Positions 8,161 through 15,640 of a stretch of DNA of 64,000 bases are shown in pieces. Within the stretch, counting starts at the first letter, position 1. Each line of letters begins with the position of its first letter. Made by a program: the position numbers and the translations under genes. The DNA comes from Pilosibacter fragilis (GTDB taxonomy: Bacteria > Bacillota > Clostridia > Lachnospirales > Lachnospiraceae), in NCBI RefSeq assembly GCF_032490495.1, contig NZ_JAVYJB010000014.1, positions 1-64,000 of the forward strand. Reading direction: 5' to 3'. Below the pieces are notes generated by a model, which was not told the origin of the DNA, ran no database searches, and worked only from the letters and a program-made list of their open reading frames with translations.

Positions 8161-8511
8161 ATGGCAGCAACTGCCACAACATTAACCGAAAAGATGCGGG
8201 CGGCGCTGCGTATCAGCAGCACAAGCGAAAAAATCACGGAAGAAATAAACGACTGCATAGCCGCCTGCAAAATGGATTTGCAGGACGTAGGCGTAAAGAA
8301 ACTGGAAGAAACAGACGCACTGATTATTAGAGCCATTACGCTATACTGCAAGGCAGAATTTGGATACTCTGATAAATCAGAGCAATTCTGGAAATCTTAC
8401 GAGTGCCTTAAAATGCACTTAAGCCTATCCAGTGAATACACAGGCGGCGTTACGCCAGATACTGCGGACGACGAAGTAGGAGAGCAGGATATTAAGGATT
8501 TGTTTGGATAG
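8161..8511 (+). CDS. Head-tail connector, gp6-like
   Basis: 116 residues from ATG 8161, chosen over GTG 8152 because the AAAGAGGG ribosome site is correctly spaced for the ATG. The alpha-helical body (ITEEINDCIAACKMDLQDVG, then IIRAITLYCKAEFGYSDKSE) is characteristic of the adaptor that docks under the portal. Gene order after the capsid and before the stopper supports the call. The C-terminus is acidic. Confidence 0.83.
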   Translation: MAATATTLTEKMRAALRISSTSEKITEEINDCIAACKMDLQDVGVKKLEETDALIIRAITLYCKAEFGYSDKSEQFWKSYECLKMHLSLSSEYTGGVTPDTADDEVGEQDIKDLFG

Positions 8512-8525
8512 GAGAAATAAGAGCA

Positions 8526-9239
8526 ATGGCAATTAAGAGAGTTACATACGATACCCTTAAATTTCTGGTAGCGGAAATTAAAGAACGCTATGCAGAAAAA
8601 GGCGACATAGGGGCGCTGGGGGGGCTTGATAAGGTAGCTGTAGAAAATCTTACAGAAGATTTGAAAAGCCTTATAAACGGGAAAGCAGATGCAGCTACAA
8701 CACTTGCAGGCTATGGAATTAAAGACGGAATGACCGCAACAGAGGTAGCCGCCGCTATTTCCACAGCGATTGCAGGGACAGACCACTTAAGCCGTGTAAT
8801 GGTAGACAGCACGGGAGACATTGATACAGTAGCGGACGACGCAGAAAAGAAAATTTACATGGTAAAAAATGCCAGTGGAGAGGCAGGAAACCTTTACAGC
8901 GAATACATGGTAATTAACGGTAAACTGGAAAAGGTGGGAGACTGGAAAGTAGACTTAAGCAGTTATGCAAAGACTACGGAAGTAACGGCAGCCATTGCAA
9001 ATGCACTGACAACATACGCAAAGACCGCAGACGTGACAAAAGCAATCAACGAGGCAGTAGCGGGACTTATCCAACTGGACGACTTAAGCGTAACAGTTAC
9101 GGGTGCAGGCAATGTGATTACAGGGCTTGCGTATGATAACAAAACAGGCAAATTTACAGCTACAAAAGGAATAACGGCACTGACAGCAGCAGACCTTACA
9201 GAAATTACGCAGCAGGAAATAAAAGCCTTGTTTGCATAA
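8526..9239 (+). CDS. Fiber-like protein in the head-tail connector region (candidate head fiber)
   Basis: 237 residues of low-complexity, alanine and threonine-rich sequence with repeated SYAKTTEVTAAIANAL and YAKTADVTKAINEA units, the style of trimeric phage fibers. It includes a central segment AEKKIYMVKNASGEAGNLYS that looks like the beta domain found in fiber and baseplate proteins. It is placed among head-completion genes rather than tail genes, which is where head-fiber genes occur in some phages. The role, an adhesive head decoration, is inferred. A displaced tail-fiber segment is the alternative. Confidence 0.5.
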   Translation: MAIKRVTYDTLKFLVAEIKERYAEKGDIGALGGLDKVAVENLTEDLKSLINGKADAATTLAGYGIKDGMTATEVAAAISTAIAGTDHLSRVMVDSTGDIDTVADDAEKKIYMVKNASGEAGNLYSEYMVINGKLEKVGDWKVDLSSYAKTTEVTAAIANALTTYAKTADVTKAINEAVAGLIQLDDLSVTVTGAGNVITGLAYDNKTGKFTATKGITALTAADLTEITQQEIKALFA

Positions 9240-9252
9240 GTGAGGTGCTGGC

Positions 9253-9480
9253 ATGAGGTGGTTTAGCTTTACCAGCTTAAAGGCATTGATACAGGAAATG
9301 AAAGCCAGAGAAAGCAGCAATATGCAGGCTGTAAATAATACGTTTTCAGAAGTTTACGAAAACATGGAAACATTGGACGGGCGCATAGATGCCTTAGAGC
9401 ATAAAACAGATGCTGCATATCTGGGTAACTGCTATTGCGGTAGCGTTTATTTGGGCTATGTGTCCGAAACGGACACCTAA
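9253..9480 (+). CDS. Small coiled-coil protein with LGxCYxGxxY tail
   Basis: 75 residues. N-terminal helix and a coiled coil (SEVYENMETLDGRIDALEHK), then a short aromatic/glycine tail YLGNCYCGSVYLGYV. The same LGxxYxGxxY pattern ends the tail protein at 16801-17937 (LGLCYMGAAYM and LGATYVGNSYL). It follows the fiber-like gene by 13 bases, so the two may act together. The end of the gene contains the second copy of the TGTCCG palindrome. Family unknown. Confidence 0.55.
   Translation: MRWFSFTSLKALIQEMKARESSNMQAVNNTFSEVYENMETLDGRIDALEHKTDAAYLGNCYCGSVYLGYVSETDT
9460..9476. repeat. Palindromic element, copy 2 (GTGTCCGAAACGGACAC)
   Basis: A 7-bp perfect stem around AAA, containing the 15-mer also present at 208-222. 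It overlaps the last codons of the small coiled-coil gene and lies just before the stopper gene. As RNA it would form a tight hairpin at the stop codon. Confidence 0.7.
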
Positions 9481-9494
9481 AAGAGAGGTAAGGT

Positions 9495-9818
9495 ATGGAC
9501 TGGGTAGACGAAATAACGCTGATAAGCGAGGCAAGCGAAAAAGACAGGGTAAACAAAAACGGATTTGCGACAAAGCCGAAAGAAAGCACCCGTACTGTAT
9601 TTTGTAATAAAAAATCAGTGGGGTATAGCGAGTATTTCAAGAGCCAGCAGACAGGAAAGCTGGTAGAGGCAAAGTACGAGGTACATAAGGCAGATTATGG
9701 CGGCGAGGACGTAGTAGAAGTAAACGGGCGGCGCTATTTTGTACTTAAGACCTACGATACAGGGACAGACACCATAGAGCTTACGCTTACAGATTTACGC
9801 CACAGAAACGAGGTGTAA
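9495..9818 (+). CDS. Head closure / stopper protein (phage head-tail adaptor)
   Basis: 107 residues of mostly beta structure, with FCNKKSVGYSEYFKSQQTG, then AKYEVHKADYGGEDVVEVNG and a final strand pair VLKTYDTGTDTIELTL. This is the pattern of SPP1 gp16-like stoppers that seal the portal channel. It is followed directly by an HK97 gp10-like gene, as expected. Start ATG 9495 has AGAGAGGT upstream. Confidence 0.75.
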   Translation: MDWVDEITLISEASEKDRVNKNGFATKPKESTRTVFCNKKSVGYSEYFKSQQTGKLVEAKYEVHKADYGGEDVVEVNGRRYFVLKTYDTGTDTIELTLTDLRHRNEV

Positions 9819-9820
9819 GC

Positions 9821-10252
9821 ATGGGAGAATTTAATACAGTCGGGCTGGAAGATATTATAGACGCTTTCGGCAGGAGAGAAACCGCCACGGTTGAGGCAGT
9901 ACCGAAAATGCTTAAGGCTGGCGCAGATGTGCTGATAGAGGCACAGAAAGCAGAGGCACAGGCAATGGGACTGAACGAAACGGGCGGTTTTATCAATTCC
10001 ATAAAAGCTACGGACGTAAAGGGCGACGATACGGAGAAATACGTAGAGATATACCCGCAGGGACGGGCAGGGCATGGAAACGACAGGAAAGGCGATAAAA
10101 GCAAAGTGCGCTATGCAACAATCGGCTTTGTGGCAGAATACGGGACAAGCAGCCAGCAGGCACGCCCGTATATGACAACGGCAAACGCCAAGGCGCACGA
10201 AAAGGTAGTAGAGGCGCAGCACAGTATATGGGAGAGTGAAACGGGCAAATGA
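9821..10252 (+). CDS. HK97 gp10-family head-tail protein
   Basis: 143 residues. Family features: an N-terminal GLEDIIDAF helix, ETGGFINSIK, the central KVRYATIGFVAEYGTSSQQARPY and the acidic helical end. HK97 gp10-type proteins take part in joining head and tail or capping the tail tube. The stop overlaps the next ATG (10249) by four bases, so the two are coupled. Confidence 0.85.
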   Translation: MGEFNTVGLEDIIDAFGRRETATVEAVPKMLKAGADVLIEAQKAEAQAMGLNETGGFINSIKATDVKGDDTEKYVEIYPQGRAGHGNDRKGDKSKVRYATIGFVAEYGTSSQQARPYMTTANAKAHEKVVEAQHSIWESETGK

Positions 10253-10575
10253 GCATACAGGAGATTTTAGAAAGCGCAGGGCTGCCAGCCCAGAGGGGCG
10301 TATACACTGGACGGGATAAGCCGGACGCATACTATACGTTTCTGCGGCTGCTGGGTACGTCTGCGGTAAATGCAGACGACGAAGAGAAAGAGCGCAGGGA
10401 AATGTATAGAGTTACGCTTTTCCATAAGGGCGATTTTGAGGCGCAGCTTGATAAGACAAAAGAGGTATTGATAGCAGCAGGCGTTTATATCAACAGCATA
10501 GATGCAGAAAGCTACGAAACAGAAACGGGGTACTGGTTAGTGCCTATCACAGTCGAGATTTTGAAAGAGGAGTGA
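10249..10575 (+). CDS. Tail completion / tail terminator protein
   Basis: 108 residues, alpha/beta. Features: GLPAQRGVYTGRDKPDAYY, then a strand MYRVTLFHKGDFE and the final GYWLVPITVEIL strand, like small tail-terminator proteins that stop tube polymerisation. Gene order (gp10-like, terminator, major tail protein) is the standard siphovirus one. Overlaps the preceding gene by four bases and lies seven bases before the major tail gene. Confidence 0.72.
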   Translation: MSIQEILESAGLPAQRGVYTGRDKPDAYYTFLRLLGTSAVNADDEEKERREMYRVTLFHKGDFEAQLDKTKEVLIAAGVYINSIDAESYETETGYWLVPITVEILKEE

Positions 10576-10582
10576 TTAAACA

Positions 10583-11146
10583 ATGACACTGGGACTGAAA
10601 GATTTATATTATGCCGTATGCACAGAGGCAGACGGCGTAGAAAGCTACGGAGCGCCTAAGAAAATGGCAGAGGCAATGACAGCCGATTTATCCGTAAAGA
10701 CCGCAGACGGCAGTTTATATGCAGACGATACGTTAAGCGAGAGCGTCACGGAGTTTGCAAGCGGCACGCTTAAGCTGGGAATTAAAGACCTTACGCCGGA
10801 AGTGCTGGCAGAGCTGCTGGGGCAGGAAGTGGACGAGAACAGCGTAGTATGGGCTGGAAAAGAGGACGAGCCGCCGTATGTTGCGGTAGGGTTCAGAGCA
10901 AAGAAAACGGGCGGCAAATACCGCTATGTATGGCTGCTTAAAGCAAAATTCAAAGTACCGTCTGAAAAGTATGAAACTAAGGGCGAGAGCATCAAGTTTA
11001 ATACGCCGGACATTGAGGCAGATTTTACAGCCAGAAAGAAAGATAACCGCTGGAAAGCAGACTTTGTGGGAACAGAGGACAGTAAGGCGGCTAAGACATG
11101 GTTTACAGCCGTACCCGAACCGGCAGCGGCAATGAAGGAAGTATAA
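10583..11146 (+). CDS. Major tail protein (phi13-type tube protein)
   Basis: 187 residues. Beta-rich tube subunit recognisable from LKDLYYAVCTEADGVESYG at the start, the ADDTLSESVTEFASGTL strand pair and the GGKYRYVWLLKAKFKVPSE segment. A repeat of this protein forms the tail tube around the tape measure. It lies directly before the chaperone pair with frameshift, the normal order. A stable hairpin follows the gene and overlaps the translation initiation region of the next one. Confidence 0.88.
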   Translation: MTLGLKDLYYAVCTEADGVESYGAPKKMAEAMTADLSVKTADGSLYADDTLSESVTEFASGTLKLGIKDLTPEVLAELLGQEVDENSVVWAGKEDEPPYVAVGFRAKKTGGKYRYVWLLKAKFKVPSEKYETKGESIKFNTPDIEADFTARKKDNRWKADFVGTEDSKAAKTWFTAVPEPAAAMKEV

Positions 11147-11158
11147 GAGAAAGGAGAG

Positions 11159-11181
11159 AGGCGCAGCGCAGGCTGCGCCTT
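11159..11181 (+). promoter_or_regulatory. Hairpin between ribosome site and start codon of tail chaperone gene
   Basis: AGGCGCAGC (11159-11167) and GCTGCGCCT (11172-11180) form a perfect 9-bp stem with loop GCAG. The only strong Shine-Dalgarno (AAGGAG, 11151-11156) lies just 5' of it and the ATG (11192) lies 3' of it. When folded, the effective SD-to-ATG distance becomes about 10 bases. It may tune translation of the chaperone or serve as an attenuator after the major tail gene. Confidence 0.55.
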
Positions 11182-11191
11182 AATTTATAGC

Positions 11192-11584
11192 ATGAGCGCA
11201 ATTAAAGACGGACGTATGCCCGTAGAACTGAACGGCAAGACCTATTATTTACTGTTTTCCCTTAATGCACTGGACGAGATGCAGGACAGATTTGGGGGAT
11301 ATGACAAGCTGGACAAGGCTTTTGACCAGAGTAACCCGACCATGATTAAAGATTTACGCTGGTTGCTTACCCTCATTATCAACGAGGGCATGGAAGAGGG
11401 AGAAACACCGCTTACAGAGCAGCAGGTAGGTAAGTTAATTCATATCGGCAATCTGCCGCAGATTAAAGACGCTATTTTCTCTGCTTTTGTATATTCCACA
11501 AACGGCGGGGAAGAGAAAGAGGCAGCAGACGGAGAGGCAGACACAACAGAAGAGGGAAACAGAGTAGCCGTGCAGGACGAATAG
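11192..11584 (+). CDS. Tail assembly chaperone (short, G-like product)
   Basis: 130 residues ending at TAG 11582-11584. Product of normal decoding: SAIKDGRMPVELNGKTYYL, then LNALDEMQDRFGGYDKLDKAF and a helical core, with an acidic disordered end (GGEEKEAADGEADTTEEG). It corresponds to lambda gpG and helps wrap the tape measure before tube assembly. A slippery heptamer near its end allows a share of ribosomes to shift into the -1 frame and make the longer GT-like form. Confidence 0.85.
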   Translation: MSAIKDGRMPVELNGKTYYLLFSLNALDEMQDRFGGYDKLDKAFDQSNPTMIKDLRWLLTLIINEGMEEGETPLTEQQVGKLIHIGNLPQIKDAIFSAFVYSTNGGEEKEAADGEADTTEEGNRVAVQDE

Positions 11585-11790
11585 ACACCGCACGGCTGCT
11601 TTATATAGCAATGGCTATGCTGCATTACACGGAAAGCGAGGCGTGGAAAAAGACACCTTACCAGATTATTAAGCTATTCGGCTATCACAAGGAGTATAAC
11701 CCGCACATTTTCGGGCAGGAAAGCAGCAGCGCACCAGCACAGGCAGCAGAGGGCATGGACGACATAGACATAGCGTTAGGGGGCTTGTAA
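11192..11790 (+). CDS. Tail assembly chaperone, long form by -1 ribosomal frameshift (GT-like)
   Basis: Reading shifts back one base at GGGAAAC (11554-11560). 123 residues of the short form are joined to 76 more from the -1 frame, giving about 199 residues. The -1 frame is open from the shift site to TAA 11788-11790 and encodes a typical T domain (TARLLYIAMAMLHYTESEAW, then YQIIKLFGYHKEYNPHIFG) without its own start signal. An 8-bp stem begins five bases after the heptamer. This is the conserved G/GT decoding scheme of siphovirus tails; the tape measure gene follows at once. Confidence 0.88.
11554..11597 (+). promoter_or_regulatory. Programmed -1 frameshift signal (GGGAAAC plus stem)
   Basis: GGGAAAC is a canonical X-XXY-YYZ heptamer in the right phase (codons GAG GGA AAC). 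After a 5-base spacer, AGCCGTGC (11566-11573) pairs perfectly with GCACGGCT (11590-11597). The zero-frame TAG lies in the loop between the arms. Confidence 0.88.
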
Positions 11791-11793
11791 ATC

Positions 11794-14745
11794 ATGGCTG
11801 ATAAAACAGACAATATTAAAACCAAACTTAGTTTTGACGGCGAGGCACAGTATAAAGCAGCCTGCAAAGAGATTAACAGCACCCTTAAGCTGCTTAACTC
11901 TGAAATGAAACTTGTAACGGCAGAGTATAAGAGCAATGCGAGCAGTGCAGAGGCGCTGAAAGCCAAGCAGGAAGTATTACGCAAAACTTACGACGAACAA
12001 AAGAAAAAGGTAGAGGAAACAGAAAAAGCCCTTGCAAAGTGCAAAGAGGCTACAGGAGAGAACAGCGAGGCAAGTAAAAAGCTGGAAACGCAGCTTAATT
12101 ACCAGAAAACAGCCCTTGCGAATACAGAAACAGAGTTAGGAAAGACCACTACAGAGCTGGACAAGGCAGAAAAAGCCGCAGACGGAATGGGAAACGAGGT
12201 AGAGGACAGCGGCAAACAGGCGAAAGAGGCAACAAGCAAATTCAGTGGCTTTACAGAGGTTGTAAAAAAGGTTGCAACAGCAACGGCAGCAGCGGTGGCG
12301 GCAATCGGCACGGCAGCCGTAGCAGCAGGCAAGGCACTTTATGATATGGCGAGTGATACGGCATCTGCGGGCGACCAGATAGACAAGGAAAGCCAGAAAA
12401 TGCAGATAAGCGCAAGCCTATACCAGCAGTTAAGCTATGCCTGCGAGAGAAGCGGCAGCAGCGTAAGCGACTTAACAAAAGGCGTTAAGAACATTACTAC
12501 AGAGCTGGGGAAAACAGCAGAGGGAGCGAAAGGCGCAGGGGCAAGTTTTGAGGCTATCGGCGTATCGCTGAAAAATACAGACGGAAGTATAAAAAGCACG
12601 GAGCAGGTGCTTTTAGAGAGCATAGACGCACTGGCGGGCATGGAAGATGAAACACAGCGAAATGCAGCCGCACAGGATATTTTTGGAAAGAGCGCAGCCG
12701 AGCTTTTACCGTTGCTTAATTCTGGCGCAGACGGAATTAAGCAGCTTATGGACGAAACAGAAGAATATGGCATGATAATGTCGGACGAGGCAGTAGCAGC
12801 AAGCGCAGCGTTTGAGGACAGTTTAAGCCGCCTGCAATGGACATTTAGCGGCGTAAAGAACAGTATCACTGGCGAAATGCTGCCGTCTATCACAATGATT
12901 ATGGACGGGCTAAGCGACCTTATGGCGGGGCAGGACGACGCAGGCGAGAAGATAAAGCAGGGCGTTACTGGAATAATCAGCAATATTTCACAAATGATAC
13001 CGCAGATATTGGAAGTGATAACGAATATAGCAGGGGCAGTGCTGGAAAGCGCACCCTCTATTATGCAGGCATTGGCGCAGGGAATTATAACGGCGCTGCC
13101 TACGTTATTGCCGACCATAACAAACGTAGTAACCAGCATTGCAACTATGCTGATACAGCTACTGCCGCAGATTTTAGAGGCGGGTATGCAGATACTCATA
13201 AGCCTTGCGCAAGGTATCGCACAGGCGCTGCCTACATTGCTGCCGACAATCGTAACGGTGGTTACGAACATTGTAACCATGCTGATAGAAAATATACCGC
13301 TGCTGATTACAGCAGCCTTACAGCTTATTACAGGGCTGGCGCAGGGACTGGTAGCAGCGTTGCCCGTACTGATTGAGGCGCTGCCGGAAATCATAACGGC
13401 TATCATAAATGCGTTGATTGAGGGTATACCGCTTATTATCGAAAGTGCGGGCGATATTATAGTTGCGCTGATTGACGGCATCATAGATGCAATACCGCTT
13501 TTAATCGCAGCTATGCCGCAGATTATTGCAGCCATTGTAACAGGACTGATTACGGGGCTGCCTAAGATTTTGACGGCAGCAGGCAAGCTGGTAACAACAA
13601 TCATAAACAAGATAAAAGAGCTGCCTACTCTGATACAGCAGGCAATCGCTGCGGGCGTTGAGAAAATAGCAGAGTGGGGCGCAAATATGCAGGAAAAAGG
13701 CGACACGGTTATAACAGATTTTGTAACGAAAGTTATAGATATTGTTAAGGAGCTGCCGCAGAAAATCTGGAACAGTATAGTAAGCGCAGTTACCAGAGTG
13801 GCTACATGGGGCGCAAATATGCAGACCAAAGCCAAAGAAGTAATGAACACAATGCTTATGAACATTGTAACGATTGTGAAAGAAACGCCTGCTAAAATCT
13901 GGAACAGCATAGTAGGAGCAGTTACCAGAGTGGCTACATGGGGCGCAAATATGCTTACGAAAGCCAAAGAGGTAATGAACACAATGGTAACAGGCATTGT
14001 TACTATCGTGAAAGAAGTACCGCAGAAAATCTGGAACAGCATAGTAGGAGCAGTTACCAGAGTGGCTACGTGGGGTACAAATATGCTTACGAAAGCCAAA
14101 GAGGTAATGAATACAATGGTAACAGGCATTGTTACTATCGTAAAGGAAATACCAGAGAAGATATACAACAGCATTTCTGGCGCAATTTCCAAAGTGGCTA
14201 CATGGGGTACAGAAGTAAAGAACAAAGCCGTAGAGGGCATGAAAAATGTAATTACTGGCATAACCGACGTATTTAAGGATATTGGCAGTACGTTTGCTGG
14301 GTTCGGTAAGAACATGGTAGAGGGCATCTGGAACGGCATACATGGAGCTACGCAGTGGATAAAGGACAAAATAAGCGGCTGGGTAGGTAATGTTACCGAC
14401 TTCCTTAAGGGATTATTTGGAATTAACAGCCCGTCTAAGCTGATGCGTGACGAAATCGGCGTATATCTGGCGCAGGGTATCGGCGTTGGCTTTTCTGATG
14501 AAATCGGCGGCGTTAAGAAAATGATTGAGGACAGCGTACCGCAGGAGTTCGACGTAGGCGCAAAGGTAAACGTAGGCAAAGAGCTTACAGACGATTACGA
14601 CGACAAAAAGCCAAAGCCGAGAGGTGGCGGCAGTGCAGCAGGCGGCGTAGTTGTCAATCAGTATATTTATGCGAATACTACGGACTACGCAAAGCAGCAG
14701 AAAGAGGCAGCCCGACAGTTCAGAATGATAGCAAGGACGGTGTAA
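11794..14745 (+). CDS. Tail tape measure protein
   Basis: 983 residues, the longest phage gene. It sets tail length and is ejected with the DNA. The N-terminal ~180 residues are coiled coil (AEYKSNASSAEALKAKQEVL and onward). A hydrophobic section at about 390-600 has repeating ALPTLLPTI- and EALPEIITAIINALIEGIP-like units that could span membranes. Tandem 44-residue repeats follow (about 650-825), then a GINSPSKLMRDEIG block typical of tape measures of Firmicutes phages. It starts four bases after the GT-like stop. The long minus-strand open frame inside it is a shadow of the biased composition. Confidence 0.95.
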   Translation: MADKTDNIKTKLSFDGEAQYKAACKEINSTLKLLNSEMKLVTAEYKSNASSAEALKAKQEVLRKTYDEQKKKVEETEKALAKCKEATGENSEASKKLETQLNYQKTALANTETELGKTTTELDKAEKAADGMGNEVEDSGKQAKEATSKFSGFTEVVKKVATATAAAVAAIGTAAVAAGKALYDMASDTASAGDQIDKESQKMQISASLYQQLSYACERSGSSVSDLTKGVKNITTELGKTAEGAKGAGASFEAIGVSLKNTDGSIKSTEQVLLESIDALAGMEDETQRNAAAQDIFGKSAAELLPLLNSGADGIKQLMDETEEYGMIMSDEAVAASAAFEDSLSRLQWTFSGVKNSITGEMLPSITMIMDGLSDLMAGQDDAGEKIKQGVTGIISNISQMIPQILEVITNIAGAVLESAPSIMQALAQGIITALPTLLPTITNVVTSIATMLIQLLPQILEAGMQILISLAQGIAQALPTLLPTIVTVVTNIVTMLIENIPLLITAALQLITGLAQGLVAALPVLIEALPEIITAIINALIEGIPLIIESAGDIIVALIDGIIDAIPLLIAAMPQIIAAIVTGLITGLPKILTAAGKLVTTIINKIKELPTLIQQAIAAGVEKIAEWGANMQEKGDTVITDFVTKVIDIVKELPQKIWNSIVSAVTRVATWGANMQTKAKEVMNTMLMNIVTIVKETPAKIWNSIVGAVTRVATWGANMLTKAKEVMNTMVTGIVTIVKEVPQKIWNSIVGAVTRVATWGTNMLTKAKEVMNTMVTGIVTIVKEIPEKIYNSISGAISKVATWGTEVKNKAVEGMKNVITGITDVFKDIGSTFAGFGKNMVEGIWNGIHGATQWIKDKISGWVGNVTDFLKGLFGINSPSKLMRDEIGVYLAQGIGVGFSDEIGGVKKMIEDSVPQEFDVGAKVNVGKELTDDYDDKKPKPRGGGSAAGGVVVNQYIYANTTDYAKQQKEAARQFRMIARTV
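13741..14268 (+). repeat. Four tandem 132-bp (44-residue) units inside the tape measure gene
   Basis: Units begin at 13741, 13873, 14005 and 14137, exactly 132 bp apart. Each encodes a version of PQKIWNSIVGAVTRVATWG followed by ANMLTKAKEVMNTMVTGI. Units 2 and 3 are nearly identical at DNA level; unit 4 has drifted. Such units can expand or contract by recombination and change tail length. Confidence 0.85.
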
Positions 14746-14748
14746 CGC

Positions 14749-15636
14749 ATGGAAAATGAAAAACTGACTTACATAAATTCAAGGGGCGAGCGGTTAGAGC
14801 TGGGAGTAGACAGCGTATACCATTGCAACATAAGTAAAGACGTAGAGGGCATTTCCGGCGTTACGAGCGTCATTTACAGCACAAACAGTATGGGACAGCA
14901 CGGCGACACCTACGTAGGGCAGCGTATCGAGGCAAGGGACATAGACGTAGTGGGGCATATCAACACACGGGATAAGGCGCAGGCATTGGAACTGCGCCGC
15001 CGTATGCTTAAGATATTTAACCCAGAGCTTAGCGCTACGCTGGTGTATGAGTACGGCGGCTTTAAGCGTGTGATTGATTGCAGGGCGTATGGAGAGCCTA
15101 AGATACTAAAGAAAGAGGTACTTTATGAGTTTGATTTACAGATAGAGTGTCTTAACCCGTTCTGGCGGGAGGAGGAAGAAACAAAGGAAGATATAGCAAG
15201 CTGGGTGGCTGCGTGGCATTTCCCTTGCGTTATCGAAAAGGACAGCACAAAGAGCATGATATACGGATACCGAGCGGAAAGCGTAATAGTGGACTGCTAC
15301 AACGAGGGCGACGTATCCACAGGAATGAGGATAAGGTTTACAGCACTGGGGACAGTTTCAAACCCGATACTGCTTAATGTGGATACAGAGGAATTTATAC
15401 AGATTAACGCCACTATGAAAACGGGCGACGTGATAGAGATTAACACGAAGTACGGCAGCAAGGGCGCTAAGCTGATAAGGGACGGCGTAGAAACCGACTA
15501 TTTCCGCTACATTGATGTAGACAGTACATTTATGCAGCTTGCCATAGGCGACAATATGTTTAGGTATGATGCAGCCAGCGGCGTAAATTCTCTGGAAGTA
15601 TCCATATTCTACAGCAAGGAATTTTTAGGAGTGTGA
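14749..15636 (+). CDS. Distal tail protein (Dit-like, siphovirus tail component)
   Basis: 295 residues. The N-terminal half has the Dit ring pattern: KLTYINSRGERLELG, DVEGISGVTSVIYSTNSMGQ, then VVGHINTRDKAQALELRRRM and the CLNPFWREEEE signature at about 140. The C-terminal half is a beta-sandwich (IRFTALGTVSNPILLNVD) with possible carbohydrate-binding fold. Dit joins the tail tube to the baseplate. It is placed directly after the tape measure and before the Tal-like protein, the standard order. Confidence 0.9.
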   Translation: MENEKLTYINSRGERLELGVDSVYHCNISKDVEGISGVTSVIYSTNSMGQHGDTYVGQRIEARDIDVVGHINTRDKAQALELRRRMLKIFNPELSATLVYEYGGFKRVIDCRAYGEPKILKKEVLYEFDLQIECLNPFWREEEETKEDIASWVAAWHFPCVIEKDSTKSMIYGYRAESVIVDCYNEGDVSTGMRIRFTALGTVSNPILLNVDTEEFIQINATMKTGDVIEINTKYGSKGAKLIRDGVETDYFRYIDVDSTFMQLAIGDNMFRYDAASGVNSLEVSIFYSKEFLGV

Positions 15637-15640
15637 CGGT

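Noticed and set aside
12435..14579. Long minus-strand open frame (714 codons) opposite the tape measure gene
   Set aside because: It is the mirror of a biased, repeat-rich coding sequence; no ribosome site, no recognised domain and the plus-strand tape measure call is certain.
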